Below are positions 1 to 9,820 of a DNA stretch of 64,000 nucleotides, one piece after another. The notes under the pieces were generated by a model. That model was not told the origin of the DNA and searched no databases. It worked only from the letters and a program-made list of their open reading frames with translations. The stretch's first letter is position 1. Each line of letters begins with the position of its first letter. This stretch comes from Bacteroidales bacterium (lineage in GTDB: Bacteria; Bacteroidota; Bacteroidia; Bacteroidales; VadinHA17): positions 1-64,000 of the forward strand of contig PLNT01000016.1 in the NCBI GenBank assembly GCA_003141895.1, read 5' to 3'. Position numbers and translations under genes: made by a program.

Positions 1-16
1 AGTATAAAGAAATAGG

Positions 17-3000
17 ATGCTCAGAAAAGATCATTTTAATCTACCCCCTAAATCCCCCATATGGGGGATTTTTAGACACACCAAGCCCCCTATATGGGGG
101 GTTGGGGGGTTGAAACTTCTCATATGGAGGGTTGGAGGGTTGAAGTTCATATGGCTACTGCTGCCATTGTTCATTTGCTCTTGTGGCAAAAAGTCGGGCG
201 ATCATCTTTTTACTCTTATGCCCGCATCGGTAACCCATGCAGATTTTATTAACCAGCTTGACTATGAGAAGCAACTCAAAAGCAAATTCAATGTTTACAC
301 TTTTCGTAATTTTTACAATGGCGCCGGAGTTGCCCTGGGAGATATCAACAATGATGGTTTGATTGATATATTCATGACATCGAATATGGGGACTAATAAG
401 CTGTATCTGAATAAGGGAAATTTTGAGTTTGAAGATATTTCTAAAAAGGCAGGTATAGAAGGTAAAGGATGGTCAACAGGAGTCAGTTTCGCTGATGTAA
501 ATGGAGATGGACTTATAGATATTTATGTATGCAAATCGGGAAATATATACGGTAGTCAAAGCCGGAATGAATTGTATATCAACAATGGTGATCTTACATT
601 TACCGAAAAGGCAAAAGAATATGGACTGGATGAACAAGGTAATTCAACCCAGGGAGTGTTTTTTGATTATGACAAGGATGGCGACCTTGACCTATTTCTA
701 CTGAAAAATTTTCCAAAAGCGATAGGAAGTTTTAACGTCAAAGAGAATCAGCGTCTGGTGCGCGATTCTATCGGAGGTGATAAACTATTCAGAAACGATG
801 GTGGAAAATTTACTGATGTCAGTGAATCAGCCGGCATATATGGCAGCACAATCGGATTTGGTCTGGGTGTTTCAGTTGGAGACATTAATCAGGATGGGTG
901 GATGGATATTTATGTGTCAAATGATTTTTTTGAACGTGATTATATCTACCTCAATAATCACGACGGAACATTTAAGGAATCGCTGGTTGACATGATAAAG
1001 TCTACTTCTGCAGCCTCAATGGGTGGTGATATGGCTGACATAAACAATGATCACTATCCTGAAATATTTACTACAGATATGCTTCCCGAACATAACGACC
1101 GCTTAAAGACAAAAACAACATTTGATAACTGGGAGAATTATAAAATAGGTGTTGATTTTGGCTACCACAGCCAGTTTACTCGTAATATGCTGCAGTTAAA
1201 CAATACTGACGGTACCTTCAGTGAAATCGGGAGAATGGCAGGAGTATATGCAACTGACTGGTCGTGGGGTGCATTAATGACTGATCTCGATAACGACGGG
1301 TTGAAAGATATATTTGTTGCAAACGGTATTTACAAGGATCTTACTGATCAGGATTATATCAGGTATTTCTCAAACCGTGACGTAGTCATGTCTATTGTAT
1401 CAGGTAATAATGTAGATTATAAAAAGCTTATTGATGCGATTCCATCAGTTAAACTCCCGAATTACGCTTTCAAAAATATGGGAAACGACAGGTTTCAGAA
1501 CATGGCAACCGAGTGGGGACTCGGGGATCCAGGTTTTTCGAATGGAGCTGCATATGGTGATCTTGATAATGACGGGGATCTTGATCTGGTGATAAACAAT
1601 GTGAACGAACCAATGTCGATATACCGTAATGAAACAAATCATATGTTACCTGATAATCATTATCTTAAGGTGGTACTAAAAGGAAATCCCGGTAATACAC
1701 AGGCTATAGGTTCAAAGATTACAGTTAAAAATAAAGGTAAGTTTATATATCTGGAACAGATGCCAATGCGCGGATACCTGTCAACAATGGATCCCCGCCC
1801 AAATCTCGGTCTCGGTCCGTTGACAGTGGTAGATTCGCTTATTGTTGAATGGCCTGATGACAGGATAACAATTATGACCAATGTAAAAACAAATCAGATT
1901 CTGACTCTGTATCAGAAAGATGCTATGAAAATGTCATATCACGTTGTCGGTCCTGTAAGCTCAAAACACGAATACTTTGAGAATATAAGCAAGGAAAACC
2001 GGATAAATTTCGTCCACAAAGAAAGTGACTTCAATGATTTCGAGCAGCAACCTCTATTACATCAGATGATGTCTACAGAAGGTCCCCATATGTGTAAAGG
2101 GGATGTAAATGGAGATGGACTTGAGGATATCTATATATGCGGGGCAAAGGGACAACCTGGGGCTCTGATGATACAACAAAAAGATGGCACTTTTAAATCT
2201 GTTCAAAAATCATTATTTGAGGAAGATAAAATCTCTGAGGAGATCGATTGTGCTATGTTCGATGCAGATGGAGATGGCGATCTGGATCTTTATGTGGCTT
2301 GCGGGGGAAATGAATTTCCCGAGAGTTCATCAGCTTTAAGCGACAGGTTATATCTGAATGATGGGAAGGGAAATTTTATTAAGTCTTCACAAATTCTTCC
2401 GGTGGGAAAATATGAGAGTACTTCCTGTGTCAGACCTTCAGACTACGATAAAGATGGTAAAATAGAACTATTTGTGGGGATTCGGCTTAAACCGTTTGCG
2501 TACGGAGTTCCCGTAAATGGCTATATTTTAAAGAGTGACGACAAAGGAAAATTCAATGATATTACTGCCCAGGTCGCTCCCGGGTTGCTGAATATTGGCA
2601 TGATCCACGACATGGTTTGGGCAGATGTCGACGGAGACGGTGATCTGGACATGATCATAGCAGGGGACTGGATGTCTTTAAAAATATTTATTAACGATAA
2701 CGGTAAGTTCAAGGAGAAGAAGGATGCTTTCGGCACAGAAAAAACTGAAGGATGGTGGAACTGTCTTGCCGTCGGCGACTTTAATGGCGATGGAGCTATC
2801 GACTTTATTGCTGGAAATCATGGCCTTAACTCGAGGTTTAAAGCTTCCCCTGAAAAACCTGTGACCATGTATGTAAGCGATTTCGATCTGAATGGCACAG
2901 TTGAACAGGTAATATGCACTTATGACGGCGATAAATCATATCCGCTTGCTCTCAGACATGATCTGATAAATCAGATTCCTTATTTGGAAAAAAAATATCC

Positions 3001-3460
3001 TACTTATGAATCATATAAAGATCAGCAGATTACAGATATTTTCACTCCTGAACAATTGAAAAATTCTTTCCGTCTCGACGCTAACCTTCTCGAGACATCT
3101 GTTTTTATAAATGATGGAAAAGGACATTTCACAAGGAAACAATTGCCGGTTGAAGCACAGTTTTCCCCGGTTTATGCTGCGGCAATCGGAGACTATAACG
3201 GTGACGGGAATCTGGATATTCTGCTTGGAGGAAATCTATACAATGTAAAACCGGAACTGGGACGATACGATGCCAGTTACGGGGCATTCCTGGCAGGCGA
3301 TGGTCATGGTAATTTCAGATATATTCCAGCTAAAACATCAGGCCTGCATCTTGATGGAGAAATAAGGGATTTTAAACAGGTTAAAACTTCAGGCGGTAAT
3401 ATATTAGTGGTTGCACGAAGCAACGATTCGTTGCAGGTTTTTAAAGTTTTGGGCCATTAA
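17..3460 (+). CDS. FG-GAP/VCBS repeat lipoprotein with ASPIC/UnbV domain (CRTAC1-like); real start probably TTG at about 140 because the first ~40 codons lie in a palindromic repeat
   Basis: ORF 1147 aa; many D-x-[DN]-x-DG FG-GAP motifs (DINNDGLIDIF, DVNGDGLIDIY); UnbV-like GYLSTMDPRPNLGLG; lipobox LFICSC. Confidence 0.9.
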   Translation: MLRKDHFNLPPKSPIWGIFRHTKPPIWGVGGLKLLIWRVGGLKFIWLLLPLFICSCGKKSGDHLFTLMPASVTHADFINQLDYEKQLKSKFNVYTFRNFYNGAGVALGDINNDGLIDIFMTSNMGTNKLYLNKGNFEFEDISKKAGIEGKGWSTGVSFADVNGDGLIDIYVCKSGNIYGSQSRNELYINNGDLTFTEKAKEYGLDEQGNSTQGVFFDYDKDGDLDLFLLKNFPKAIGSFNVKENQRLVRDSIGGDKLFRNDGGKFTDVSESAGIYGSTIGFGLGVSVGDINQDGWMDIYVSNDFFERDYIYLNNHDGTFKESLVDMIKSTSAASMGGDMADINNDHYPEIFTTDMLPEHNDRLKTKTTFDNWENYKIGVDFGYHSQFTRNMLQLNNTDGTFSEIGRMAGVYATDWSWGALMTDLDNDGLKDIFVANGIYKDLTDQDYIRYFSNRDVVMSIVSGNNVDYKKLIDAIPSVKLPNYAFKNMGNDRFQNMATEWGLGDPGFSNGAAYGDLDNDGDLDLVINNVNEPMSIYRNETNHMLPDNHYLKVVLKGNPGNTQAIGSKITVKNKGKFIYLEQMPMRGYLSTMDPRPNLGLGPLTVVDSLIVEWPDDRITIMTNVKTNQILTLYQKDAMKMSYHVVGPVSSKHEYFENISKENRINFVHKESDFNDFEQQPLLHQMMSTEGPHMCKGDVNGDGLEDIYICGAKGQPGALMIQQKDGTFKSVQKSLFEEDKISEEIDCAMFDADGDGDLDLYVACGGNEFPESSSALSDRLYLNDGKGNFIKSSQILPVGKYESTSCVRPSDYDKDGKIELFVGIRLKPFAYGVPVNGYILKSDDKGKFNDITAQVAPGLLNIGMIHDMVWADVDGDGDLDMIIAGDWMSLKIFINDNGKFKEKKDAFGTEKTEGWWNCLAVGDFNGDGAIDFIAGNHGLNSRFKASPEKPVTMYVSDFDLNGTVEQVICTYDGDKSYPLALRHDLINQIPYLEKKYPTYESYKDQQITDIFTPEQLKNSFRLDANLLETSVFINDGKGHFTRKQLPVEAQFSPVYAAAIGDYNGDGNLDILLGGNLYNVKPELGRYDASYGAFLAGDGHGNFRYIPAKTSGLHLDGEIRDFKQVKTSGGNILVVARSNDSLQVFKVLGH
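44..138. repeat. C/G-run palindromic repeat with two hairpins, partly inside the annotated first ORF
   Basis: aaatcccccatatgggggattt palindrome (50-71) and cccccTATATggggg hairpin (86-100). Confidence 0.75.
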
Positions 3461-3469
3461 GGCTTGTAT

Positions 3470-6400
3470 ATGAAAAAATCTTATCCTGTTATTTTTCTTA
3501 TCTTTTTAGTGTTTTCCTGTAAACCTGACGGAAAAAAAGGAGAGCAGTTATTCACTTTGCTGCCCCCCTCCTCCACTCATGTAAATTTTAAAAACCAGCT
3601 GACAGAAACCGAACAATCAAATATCATTGAATACCTGTATTTCAATAATGGTGCAGGAGTTGCCGCAGGTGACATCAATAATGACGGACTGGTTGACCTC
3701 TATTTCACTTCAAACCAGAATTCTAACAAATTATACCTGAACAAAGGGAATTTTAAATTTGAGGACATAACCGAAACCGCCGGAGTGGCAGGAACTGGCG
3801 ACTGGAAAACCGGCGTCACCATGGCTGATGTAAACGGTGACGGATTACTGGATATCTATGTTTGCCAGGTTGGTAATTACAAGAACTTACATGGAAAAAA
3901 CCAGTTATTTATTAACCAGGGTAATCTGACATTCAAAGAGGAAGCACATGAATATGGACTTGATTTTCAGGGTTTTTCTACACAGGCTGCATTTTTTGAC
4001 TATGATATGGATGGAGATCTTGATATGTACCTTCAAAACCATTCGATACACACATCCCGCAGTTATGGCAATGCTTCATTGCGCTTTGACCACGATTCAC
4101 TTTCAGGTGGCAGGTTATTCCGAAATGATGAAGTAAATGGAAGGCATGTTTTTCATGATGTTACCCAGGAGGCAGGAATTTACAACAGTCAGATCGGATA
4201 TGGTTTGGGTGTGAATATCTGTGACATAAACAACGATGGTTTACCTGATATCTATGTGTCAAATGATTTCCATGAAAATGATTATTTGTACATCAACAAC
4301 GGGAATGGCACTTTCTCAGAAAGGCTGACAGATTTTATTGCACATACCAGCAGATCATCGATGGGTAATGATGTTGCAGATATTAATAATGATGGCCTTC
4401 TCGACATAATGGTCCTGGATATGCTACCGGATGATCAGAAAATAAGAAAACAATCAGGTGGTGAGGATGATTATGAGCTCTCTGAAATGAAATTGAAAGA
4501 TGGCTATAATCACCAGTTTGTCCGAAATACACTACAACTCAATCTCGGAGGAGGAATGTTTAGTGAGATTGGCCAGCTTGCCGGCGTTGCAGCTACCGAC
4601 TGGAGCTGGTCCCCATTGCTTTGCGATGTCGATAACGATGGATGGAAAGATCTGTTTATCACAAACGGAATATACCGCAGGGCGAATGATCTTGATTACG
4701 TAAAATTTCTGACAGGCGGGAACGAAATGTATCCCTCCCGCGATCTTTCAAAATACACTGATAAGCAGCTGTATGAAAAGATGCCGCTTTATCCGAATTA
4801 TAACTGTATTTTTAAAAATAATGGAGATCTCACATTTTCGAATATGGACAAATCATGGGGATTTAATACCCGTTCATTTTCCAACGGATCCACATATGCT
4901 GATCTCGACAATGATGGTGATCTTGACCTTATTGTCAATAATATCAATGCTTCTGCTTATATCTATCGGAACAATGCCAGTGCTCTGACAGGTAACCATT
5001 TTTTATCTGTGGTATTGAAAGGAAAAGGTATGAACACCCGCGGAATCGGAGCCCGTGTTACAGTATACAGTGGAGGTCATGAACAAATTGAGGAGCAATT
5101 TCCTACCAGAGGTTTTTTATCCGCTACCTCCGATGTATTGCATTTTGGGCTTGGTAAAACAGGGGTCATTGATTCTGTTTTGGTTCGCTGGCCTGATCTT
5201 TCTGAACAAATTATTAAAAATGTCCAAGCAGACACAACTATCACATTAAAAATAATAAATGCAAGTAAACCCAAACATGCAACTCTTAAAGACAACGAGA
5301 ATACAAAGTTGTTCTCCCCTACCCATATCCCGGGACTGGAATTCAGGCATAAAGAAGACGAATGGGTTGATTTCTACCGTGAACAATTGATTCCGCACAG
5401 CCTTTCGGCAGAAGGACCTGCTCTTGCAGTCGGGGATGTAAATGGTGATGGATTGGACGATCTGTTCATTGGCGGAGCCAAAGGGCAACCGGCTAAAATA
5501 TTTGTTCAACAAAAAAACGGATCTTTCAAAGCTTTGGATATTCCGCTGCTGTCCAGGGAGCGGTTTGCAGATGATGTTGATGCGGTTTTTTTTGATGCTG
5601 ACGGAGACGGTGATCTTGATCTTTATATAGTAAGAGGAGGAAATGAACTTGCAATAGGAAATCCTCTTCTTAGCGATTTATTGCTTATAAATGACGGAAA
5701 AGGGGGATTTTCTAAAGGTGCATTGCCTTTCATGTCCCACAATGGTTCATGTGTAAGACCCTGCGATTTTGACGGTGATGGAGATATTGACCTGTTCGTT
5801 GGTTCAAGATCAGTGCCCGGGGCATATGGATTATCGCCTGATCAATTCCTTCTTGAAAATGATGGACATGCTCATTTTAAGATTGTAGCAGACGATAAAA
5901 TAAAAGCATTTAAGAATGTGGGCATGGTTACAGATGCAGCCTGGATGGATTGGGATAAAGACGGGCAACAGGATCTGATAATAACAGGTGAATGGATGAA
6001 TGTATCGATTTTCAAAAATGATAAAGGACATTTTACAGATGTAACCAGGACTTCTGGTCTCAGTGAAACCTCAGGATGGTGGAACTGTATTCGTGCTGCG
6101 GATGTTGACGGTGATGGTAATATGGATTTAATATGCGGGAATCTTGGTCTGAATTCATATCTGAAAGCATCGGTAAAAGAACCGGTGGAAATGTATCTGA
6201 ATGATTTTGATAACAACGGATCACTCGATCAGGTTATCTGCACTTATCAGGATGGGAAAAGTTATCCCTTTGCATCTCTGGATGAATTATCTGCTCAGAT
6301 AGCCGGTTTGGATAAGAAATATCCCAAATACTCTGATTTTGGAGGAAAAACTGTTGAAGATATTTTTGGCAGAAGTGCAATTGAAAAATCTCTTGTAAAA

Positions 6401-6781
6401 AAAGCGGTGCTTTTTGAAAGTTGCCTGTTTCATAACAAAGGTGACGGTACCTTCGAAATTAAAAAACTCCCGACAGAAGCACAATTTTCTCCGGTAAGGA
6501 GTATTATCACCGGAGACTATAATAAAGATGGAATCTCCGATATTGTTATTGCAGGTAACAATTATGTTGTCAGGCCTTCATATGGCCGTTATGATGCAAG
6601 TTTCGGATGGTGCTTACTCGGAAATACTAATCATGAATTTACTGCACTTATGCCAGTCAGAAGCGGTCTCAGAATTAATGGTGATGCAAGGAAAATAGTA
6701 CCGATAGATATAGCAGGGAAGCACTATCTCGTAGCTGCGGTAAATAATGGTGATTTACAGGTTTTCCAATTCTTAAAATAA
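3470..6781 (+). CDS. FG-GAP/VCBS repeat lipoprotein with ASPIC/UnbV domain, paralogue of the preceding gene
   Basis: Same domain layout and motifs; ORF track starts at TTG 3464 but ATG 3470 gives a clean lipoprotein signal (MKKSYPVIFLIFLVFSCKPDG). Confidence 0.9.
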   Translation: MKKSYPVIFLIFLVFSCKPDGKKGEQLFTLLPPSSTHVNFKNQLTETEQSNIIEYLYFNNGAGVAAGDINNDGLVDLYFTSNQNSNKLYLNKGNFKFEDITETAGVAGTGDWKTGVTMADVNGDGLLDIYVCQVGNYKNLHGKNQLFINQGNLTFKEEAHEYGLDFQGFSTQAAFFDYDMDGDLDMYLQNHSIHTSRSYGNASLRFDHDSLSGGRLFRNDEVNGRHVFHDVTQEAGIYNSQIGYGLGVNICDINNDGLPDIYVSNDFHENDYLYINNGNGTFSERLTDFIAHTSRSSMGNDVADINNDGLLDIMVLDMLPDDQKIRKQSGGEDDYELSEMKLKDGYNHQFVRNTLQLNLGGGMFSEIGQLAGVAATDWSWSPLLCDVDNDGWKDLFITNGIYRRANDLDYVKFLTGGNEMYPSRDLSKYTDKQLYEKMPLYPNYNCIFKNNGDLTFSNMDKSWGFNTRSFSNGSTYADLDNDGDLDLIVNNINASAYIYRNNASALTGNHFLSVVLKGKGMNTRGIGARVTVYSGGHEQIEEQFPTRGFLSATSDVLHFGLGKTGVIDSVLVRWPDLSEQIIKNVQADTTITLKIINASKPKHATLKDNENTKLFSPTHIPGLEFRHKEDEWVDFYREQLIPHSLSAEGPALAVGDVNGDGLDDLFIGGAKGQPAKIFVQQKNGSFKALDIPLLSRERFADDVDAVFFDADGDGDLDLYIVRGGNELAIGNPLLSDLLLINDGKGGFSKGALPFMSHNGSCVRPCDFDGDGDIDLFVGSRSVPGAYGLSPDQFLLENDGHAHFKIVADDKIKAFKNVGMVTDAAWMDWDKDGQQDLIITGEWMNVSIFKNDKGHFTDVTRTSGLSETSGWWNCIRAADVDGDGNMDLICGNLGLNSYLKASVKEPVEMYLNDFDNNGSLDQVICTYQDGKSYPFASLDELSAQIAGLDKKYPKYSDFGGKTVEDIFGRSAIEKSLVKKAVLFESCLFHNKGDGTFEIKKLPTEAQFSPVRSIITGDYNKDGISDIVIAGNNYVVRPSYGRYDASFGWCLLGNTNHEFTALMPVRSGLRINGDARKIVPIDIAGKHYLVAAVNNGDLQVFQFLK

Positions 6782-6799
6782 CAACATACACTTGCTGTT

Positions 6800-6890
6800 C
6801 CCGAGTCGCTTTGCTCTCGGGATTTGGCTTCGCCGAGCTCTCCCGCTTCGTGGGATCGGTTCGTCACTTCCCCGCTTTGCAGGGCAGGCT
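6800..6890. repeat. Mosaic of short hairpins in the intergenic region
   Basis: cccgagtcgctttgctctcggg, ggcttcgcc, cccgcttcgtggg, ccccgctttgcaggg in succession; shares 20 nt exactly with 29255-29274. Confidence 0.7.
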
Positions 6891-6999
6891 GTTCCTCAAC
6901 TTGCAGTCTTGCGGTCGTGCGGTATGATATTGTCATGATCAATGGCATTGTATCTTTCAGAAAAATGATGTATTTTTAATTTGACTTAACTGCCTGAGA

Positions 7000-9795
7000 A
7001 TGAGAAATACTAATTTTTTATGGAAGAAATGTTTTTTAACTTCTCTTCTTATCATTTTGTCACTTCAATTTGCCTATGGACAGCAGACAGGTTCAGATTC
7101 TATTCCTTCAAGGAAAGGAACATTTGACGATTTGATGGATATAGGTTATGGCTACCTGAAGAAAAGAGAAGTTACCAGTTCCATTACTTCAGTTCAATCG
7201 GAAGAGTTCAACAAAGGAAATATAAACAATCCCTGGCAATTGATTCAAGGTAAAGTTGCCGGATTAGATATCAGTAAACCGGGTGGTGACCCTAATGGTT
7301 CGTTTTATTTACGATTGAGGGGACTAAATACGATTAATGCCAATACGCAGCCTCTTGTGGTGGTAGACGGAATAATCGATGCTTCTATTAATAATATCGA
7401 TCCCATGGATATTGAGTCCATGAGCATACTAAGAGACGCATCTGCAGCAGCAATATATGGAGTAAGGGGTGCTAATGGCGTAATTCTTGTGACTACTAAG
7501 AAAGGCACAAAAGGAACTGCCCTGATTGATTACAATGTTTATACATCTGCTGAGATGGTTGCCAAAAATGAACCTGTTATGAATGCCACAGAATGGCGTA
7601 CCCTGTCGGCAGAATTAGGATTAGGAACGGATTTTGGTACAACTACTGACTGGTTTAAGCAAATAGAACAAACAGCTTTTTCACAGGCACATAACCTATC
7701 AATATCAGGAGGAACGGATAAGACGAGTTACCGTGCTTCAATCAACTACCATCAGGGTGAAGGTGTTGAGATTAATACAGGATACGATCAGCTTAACGGC
7801 AGAATAAACATTACTCAAAAAGCATTTAATGACAAGCTTACCCTGGATATGAACATGGGGGCTACAGAAAGGCAATCAAAGTATGGTTTCACCGAAGGAT
7901 TCCGGTACGCTTCCATCTTCAATCCGACTTCCCCGGTAAAAAGCGATGACCCGGCATACGATCAATACGATGGATACTTCCAACAGACAATATTCGATTA
8001 TTATAACCCTGTTTCCCTTGTGAAATTAAATACAAATGAAGGGAAGAACAGAATCCTGAATCTCTCATTGAAGGGGACCTATGAAATCGCTAAGGGGCTG
8101 AGTATTGACGCTTTTTATTCTATCCAAAACAGTGGTGATTTGACTGATATATATTATTCCAAAGCCGATTACTGGGAAGGAATTAACAGGAACGGGTTAG
8201 CCTCAAGAACTGCGAATAATTATGCCAGCAAGCTTTTTGAATCTAACATGCATTATAATGGTGACGTAACTTCTACTCTTAATATCAGCGCTTTGGGAGG
8301 ATATTCGTTCCAGGATTTTACCAATGAAGGTTTCTACGCACAGGGTGGCAATTTCCTTACAGATGATTTTTCTTTTAATAATCTCAGCGCTGCACTTGAT
8401 TTTAAAAATGGGAAAGGCACAATTACCAGTTATAAAAATTCAAATAGAATGATAGCATTTTTTGGAATGGTTAATCTGAATTTCAATAGTCTCTGGTTTG
8501 TCTCTGCAAGTGCAAGGTATGATGGTTCATCGAGGTTTGGTGCAAACAACAAGTGGGGTTTGTTTCGGTCCATAGGAGGTGGTATCGATCTTACCAGAGC
8601 ATTAAATATCAGATTTATGGACTACCTCAAATTGCGGGTTGCTCATGGTATTACCGGCAACCAGCCCTCAGAAAGTTATACATCATTACTAATCATGGGG
8701 CAGCAAGGCATTAACTTCTATAACGGAAATTTCTATCCGTCATATACTCCCGTAAGCAATGCTAATTCAGATCTTAAACGGGAAAAGAAAAATGATTTTA
8801 ATCTGGGAATTGATTTCTCAATCTTCAAATCAAGATTATCCGGTTCGTGGGAATATTACACTAGTACAAGTTCAGATTTATTGTACCAATATAATGTTCC
8901 TGTCCCACCAAATCTTTATTATCAGGCATGGATGAATATTGGGAAAATAAAAAGCAGTGGTCTGGAATTGACACTAAGCTACAATGTAATAAAAAAAACA
9001 GATTTCTCTTACAGTATAACACTTACCCGTTCCCGCAATCTTAAAAACATTCTGGTTTCCCTGTCAGGTATTTATAATGGAACTTCATTAAAGTACGGGA
9101 ATTGGGAACTTGGCGACCTGGGTTCTCCCGGGATGTGTTGCGCATCTCTAATAAGATCAGAGGATGGCAAACCAATAGGTCAGCTGATTGCTTATGTTGA
9201 TAAAGGAATTGATGAAAACGGGAGAATTATTCTGGCAGATCAAAACGGAGATGGTGTAGTAAATTCTGCAGATAGGGCTGTAGTTGGAAACGGACTGCCT
9301 GAATCTCTGACTGGATTTGACAACAAGTTTACTTATAAAAACTGGGATTTTGATATCTTCTTTCGTGGTGTATTCGGTCACGACCTTCTCAATTCCTATC
9401 GGGCATTTTATGAAGTTCCTGGTTATATTACATCTTATAATCTGCCTAAAACAGCAGCAAATATGAGAAATCCTGCAACAGGGCTATTATTACAAAACTA
9501 TTCAGGAGTACTGACAAATAAAGACATTGAAAATGCATCTTTTGTATCTCTGGATAACTTAAGTTTTGGTTATAACTTCAACCTGCCTGAAAGTTCCCAA
9601 TTCAGCAAGATCCGGCTGTATGTTACTGGTAATAATTTATTCTATATAACAGCGTATAAAGGTACTGATCCGAATCCTAGATATTCAGACAATAATTATG
9701 GTACAGTTGATTCACCCCTTATGCCTGGTATAGACAGAAGGGACACATGGCCCAGAACAAGATCCTACACATTTGGTGCGAATGTTGTGTTTTAG
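7000..9795 (+). CDS. SusC/RagA-like TonB-dependent outer membrane receptor, short form without N-terminal CarboxypepD_reg-like domain
   Basis: Signal peptide, GYGYLKKREVTSSITSV, plug motif LRLRGLNTINANTQPLVVVDG, SILRDASAAAIYGVRGANGVILVTTKKG, C-terminal TonB barrel. Confidence 0.9.
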   Translation: MRNTNFLWKKCFLTSLLIILSLQFAYGQQTGSDSIPSRKGTFDDLMDIGYGYLKKREVTSSITSVQSEEFNKGNINNPWQLIQGKVAGLDISKPGGDPNGSFYLRLRGLNTINANTQPLVVVDGIIDASINNIDPMDIESMSILRDASAAAIYGVRGANGVILVTTKKGTKGTALIDYNVYTSAEMVAKNEPVMNATEWRTLSAELGLGTDFGTTTDWFKQIEQTAFSQAHNLSISGGTDKTSYRASINYHQGEGVEINTGYDQLNGRINITQKAFNDKLTLDMNMGATERQSKYGFTEGFRYASIFNPTSPVKSDDPAYDQYDGYFQQTIFDYYNPVSLVKLNTNEGKNRILNLSLKGTYEIAKGLSIDAFYSIQNSGDLTDIYYSKADYWEGINRNGLASRTANNYASKLFESNMHYNGDVTSTLNISALGGYSFQDFTNEGFYAQGGNFLTDDFSFNNLSAALDFKNGKGTITSYKNSNRMIAFFGMVNLNFNSLWFVSASARYDGSSRFGANNKWGLFRSIGGGIDLTRALNIRFMDYLKLRVAHGITGNQPSESYTSLLIMGQQGINFYNGNFYPSYTPVSNANSDLKREKKNDFNLGIDFSIFKSRLSGSWEYYTSTSSDLLYQYNVPVPPNLYYQAWMNIGKIKSSGLELTLSYNVIKKTDFSYSITLTRSRNLKNILVSLSGIYNGTSLKYGNWELGDLGSPGMCCASLIRSEDGKPIGQLIAYVDKGIDENGRIILADQNGDGVVNSADRAVVGNGLPESLTGFDNKFTYKNWDFDIFFRGVFGHDLLNSYRAFYEVPGYITSYNLPKTAANMRNPATGLLLQNYSGVLTNKDIENASFVSLDNLSFGYNFNLPESSQFSKIRLYVTGNNLFYITAYKGTDPNPRYSDNNYGTVDSPLMPGIDRRDTWPRTRSYTFGANVVF

Positions 9796-9820
9796 ATTTT
9801 AGTTGCGTAAATCTGCGTGA

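Noticed and set aside
5872-6216. 114-aa minus-strand ORF
   Set aside because: Antisense of the strongly coding FG-GAP gene.
17-6781. Frameshifted single gene split in two
   Set aside because: Each ORF has its own lipoprotein signal and full domain set, so they are tandem paralogues.
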